Assembly (NCBI RefSeq): GCF_947623445.1
Contig: NC_135245.1
Span: 8,253,501-8,317,500, forward strand
DNA: 64,000 nucleotides
Reading direction: 5' to 3'
Source: Clavelina lepadiformis
Taxonomy: Eukaryota; Chordata; Ascidiacea; Aplousobranchia; Clavelinidae
In this document: in pieces, positions 60,772 through 64,000 of the stretch
Layout of the letters: every line of letters begins with the position of its first letter
How positions within the stretch are numbered: position 1 is the stretch's first letter
The notes under the pieces: model-generated
What the model was told of the DNA's origin: nothing
Database searches by the model: none
Seen by the model: only the letters and a program-made list of their open reading frames with translations
Program-made: the position numbers and the translations under genes

Positions 60772-63700
60772 ATGCAAGACATGGAAAGTCAAGACCAAAC
60801 ATTTTCGCAGATGTTTGAAAAGGCTGGACGTAGAAAAAACAAAAAGCAAAAGTTTGGGTGTATACCCAGATCGGGTGCAACATATCGAAGAAACAAGCAC
60901 ACTAGCAGGTATTGTAACGGAGCCTACTATATATACATCGGAAAAAATGTTATTACACAAAGTATAGGACCGAAAAAATTTAAAAATTGTAGACACATTC
61001 ATAATTTTTAGGTAATTGTGAGAGTTAATTCGGGCAATAATTCTATTGAATAAATTCAAGAAAATAATGAAAATGCGTGCTTTATAGCCTATGTAGTTTC
61101 AATTTTTACGAGCGAAGAAATTAATTTTGTGGTCTAATGTAACACCAACACGCTATGCGAAAAAATTCAAAATTACCGGAAGACTTTTTAAATGATGTTG
61201 TTGTATGTGTTTCTTTGTAAATTTATTTTTGTTTATTCCTGTTAAACAACGATTTGAAAAGTTGACGAGAAATAATACAACAGAGATTTTTTCCGTGGTG
61301 GTCACTGCAAAGAATTTGCGATTCTAAAACACGTAGCATTACCAGACGATGGAACTTGGGACGAAAGTGATTTGAGAAAGAAAATCACAAATAACTCGCC
61401 TTTACAAGCAGAGACTTCCATCGACTTTGACGACGGAGGTAACAGACAATTTCCATGGCACCTTTCCGCAATGCCGACATTTGCTTTTTTAAACTTGATG
61501 TGTGATTTGATATTGAAAACAGCTATGCAGCGCTCTCATCTGACTCGAGTGTCATCAAAAAGGGGCCGTGGAATATATTCGCCTATATCCCGAAAATCGA
61601 CTGCTCAACCACAACATAGCGGTCTCGTTTATTCCATGAATAAGAAGAAACGTTGGCTTCTGCCAGAGATGATAGAAGATAAGATAAAAAGCGAAATTCG
61701 CAAAGACAATTTTCATAAGGTATAGGAGTGTTTTTATTAATTTTAGTCATGGCATAACTTTCCTGCAAATACGACGTATAGCCTATATTAAAAAGTGACT
61801 TATCAAAACGCAACTATGCCTTCACATATTTTATAGTTATGAGCAGGGGTACAGGGCCACAGTTATAGCTTCCTGAACTCCTAATAGCGCTTAAACCGAT
61901 AGCGATAAAAGCCTTCCAGTTCCAATATTGTTTCTATATATGTCACATTTTGTGTTTAAACCGGAGCTCGCAAAAGTGTTGGAGCGGACTTCCGATCGAA
62001 CTGCACCCATGATTGCAAGCGTATTTTGATTACCTGGGGAGAAAGTATAATACTTTTTTATTCCATGACTTTTTCTTCTAAAATACAACACATATGAGTT
62101 GAAAATTGGTCAAAACTGTCATAAATACATGCTACATCTATATGCAAATTTTTTGAGAATCCCATGGCTAATTGCATTTCTTAGTGATATCGCTACAATA
62201 ATAATTAAACGAACAATGAAATTTGCACTGTTTAAGGTTCAACCGGACCTCTTTATCATGTAGCACTCTTCATTTGAAAATTTTCTAAATACGATATTAA
62301 ACATTACAGGAATCCCCTGTTTACATTACGATGATCGAAAGGGAGATTGGTCCAAATGCCCATCACTGTGGCACAAACAAGGCAGATGCAGTAAGGTGTG
62401 TGACGTCAGAAAAATCGCATGATAGGACATATCAAAGGAAAAGCTGCCGAACACCGAAGCAGGGAAGATACGCCTGGTCTACAGAGCTACTTGGCCTCTC
62501 ACAATCAAGGTTGGTTTCATACTAAACCATCTAATGAAAATTTATTTAGGAAACTTTATAATGAAATTACCGGTAGTTATCGTTGCAACAAAACTTTTAA
62601 AAATGTTAGGGACAAAGTGTTGAGAATTAACCACGAGTTATTCGAAGAATAAATACATAAGTCAAGGAACTGGCACTCACTCTATTTTGCAAACGTTTCC
62701 AGTTAAGCTTAACTCATTTTCAATGCGATACATATGAGTAACCGATGTAGACGAACCGTAATATTTTATAGAGTACAGGCGACGAAAAATGCGAAAAATA
62801 TATGGTTTACGCAAAAGAAGTATAAGACGTAAAGATAATATAGAAGTAATAGGGTAGGGTTCGATTAGAGATGTAACATACAATTTAAAACGATGTCGGA
62901 TTTTAAATAGGCAGAGTGGAAGTGATTGGACTTTGGTATTGAGCGCTGGTTATCGGTTGTGAATTTGTATGCTTTCTTTTATTTTGACTTGTTTGTCCTG
63001 ATTTGCTGAAGGCAATATGACTGGGTTTGTGAAGTCCACCGAGTTGGAGAAACGTTTGCATAATAGAATGATTGCTGTCTGTTTCTTGGTTCTTGCATTA
63101 AACTCTATTTTTTGATTACCATATTTACTCGATTGTATATAGGCCAACAAAGTTTTTTCATCTTTTATTAAAAATGTATTTCTCTTCCCTGAAGTGGAAA
63201 ACATCGCTTCTGTATAAAAAAAACATCGTAGAAGTATTGCTGCAGCCAAAACCCACTGCGCACACTAAAAGACTGAGTTTGGTGCGAAACTTTGCAGTCG
63301 ACCGACCATAATTGTGTTTAATTATTAATTATATATTGATGTCATAGCTAAACGTTCGCTTTTAGTCACGTTTGTGTACTTTAAAATATGTTTTACAAAA
63401 CAGAGACCAAAGAGTGAAACATGAATTTTAATTATTTCATAATTGTTTCACCAATTAAATTATTTATAGAAGAAAAAATATTAACCCAACCAAGAACACA
63501 TTCGCAAAAAGGTTGTGACATTTTTTTGTGTTTTTGGTCCCACGCTTCCTTGTATATCAAAATCAAGGCGCATACCACTAATTGAAGTCATAATAACTGA
63601 CGATTAATTACGGAACAGAAATCATGCAATGTAAAGTAAAATATCAGAAAGTGGACGGTAGACGTCACAGTGTCGTCGTATAGAATGATATTTTCTTCTG

Positions 63701-64000
63701 CAGTTTTACGTAGCCATATACCTTTTATTTCATGCAGGAAGAAAGATGAATTTTCTTCCTCTGATGATGAGAAAGAACATAATAACCCGCAAGTAATTTA
63801 CGAGATCTGTCGTCCTAAACCCCCGGACCGACATTCTAGTTATCTTCATTCACCAAATTTGAACACCATGGAACGGTGGAAACCGCGTCACAAAAGCAAG
63901 AACAAAATGTTTCATCTTACTCAAGATAATTGGGACGAGAATAGCTTCGAAGTTCAAACTGCGCACGATTCATACAACGAAAACTACAGTTATGGTTTGT
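60772..64000 (+). CDS. Unidentified gene, 5' part, runs off the window
   Basis: Exons 60772-60908, 61284-61719, 62310-62395 (or to 62509) and 63738-beyond 64000 join in phase (2, 0, 2). The start ATG is followed by a short acidic/Gln stretch and then a strongly basic run, GRRKNKKQKFG. Exon 2 contains FFRGGHCKEFAILKHVALPD, a conserved-looking block FPWHLSAMPTFAFLNLMCDL and a Lys-rich end. Exon 3 has two usable donors, both phase 2, giving a short or long form. The last exon starts with a Ser/Asp/Glu cluster (FSSSDDEKEHNN). I do not recognise the family. The basic and acidic low-complexity segments suggest a nuclear or RNA-associated protein, but this is only inference. An alternative open frame at 62419-62652 ends in a stop and could be a different 3' exon. 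Confidence 0.5.
61870..62005. repeat. Dispersed repeat in intron, partner 16800-16940
   Basis: It shares AAAAGCCTTCC, CACATTTTGTGTTTAAACCGG and GTTGGAGCGG-like runs with the copy near 16.9 kb. It lies in the intron after 61719. Confidence 0.5.

Overview
This window is animal (metazoan) nuclear DNA. It is AT-rich, its genes are split by short introns with GT/AG ends, and it contains a cytochrome P450 of the CYP2 clan, two integrin beta genes and many DNA-transposon remnants. Compact introns, the 9-exon CYP2 layout and the integrin tails suggest a small-genome marine deuterostome, perhaps a tunicate. That placement is inference. No gene was searched against a database, and exon borders come from reading frames, splice sites and phase agreement.

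Layout. (1) 0-8 kb: a minus-strand multi-exon gene of unknown function (about 6.8 to 1.9 kb), with a MULE transposon (4839-5869) inserted next to one of its splice acceptors. (2) 8-16 kb: a transposon graveyard. It holds two hAT-type short elements, a 5'-truncated LINE (minus) broken by a solo LTR, a third hAT-type element and a dead mariner. (3) 16-21 kb: no gene recognised; dispersed repeats and a perfect hairpin. (4) 21.2-24.8 kb: a complete 9-exon CYP2-like P450 (plus), with a hammerhead-ribozyme-like motif in intron 1. (5) 27.6-34.1 kb: integrin beta gene A, 20 exons, plus. (6) 46.7-37.5 kb: integrin beta gene B, 20 exons, minus. A and B are tail-to-tail paralogues with matching exon order and phases. 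Gene B carries a hAT element in one intron and a MULE-like element with a nested LTR in another. (7) 46.7-60.1 kb: mostly gene-free, with hAT elements, a 177-bp tandem duplication, a dispersed repeat pair and a few candidate exons. (8) 60.8-64.0 kb: the 5' part of an unidentified plus-strand gene running off the window.

The two integrins would each pair with an alpha chain as cell-surface adhesion receptors. Their ligand-specificity loops and cytoplasmic tails differ, which suggests divergence after tandem duplication and inversion. The P450 is an independent microsomal monooxygenase gene. No prokaryote-type operon, CRISPR array or phage is present.
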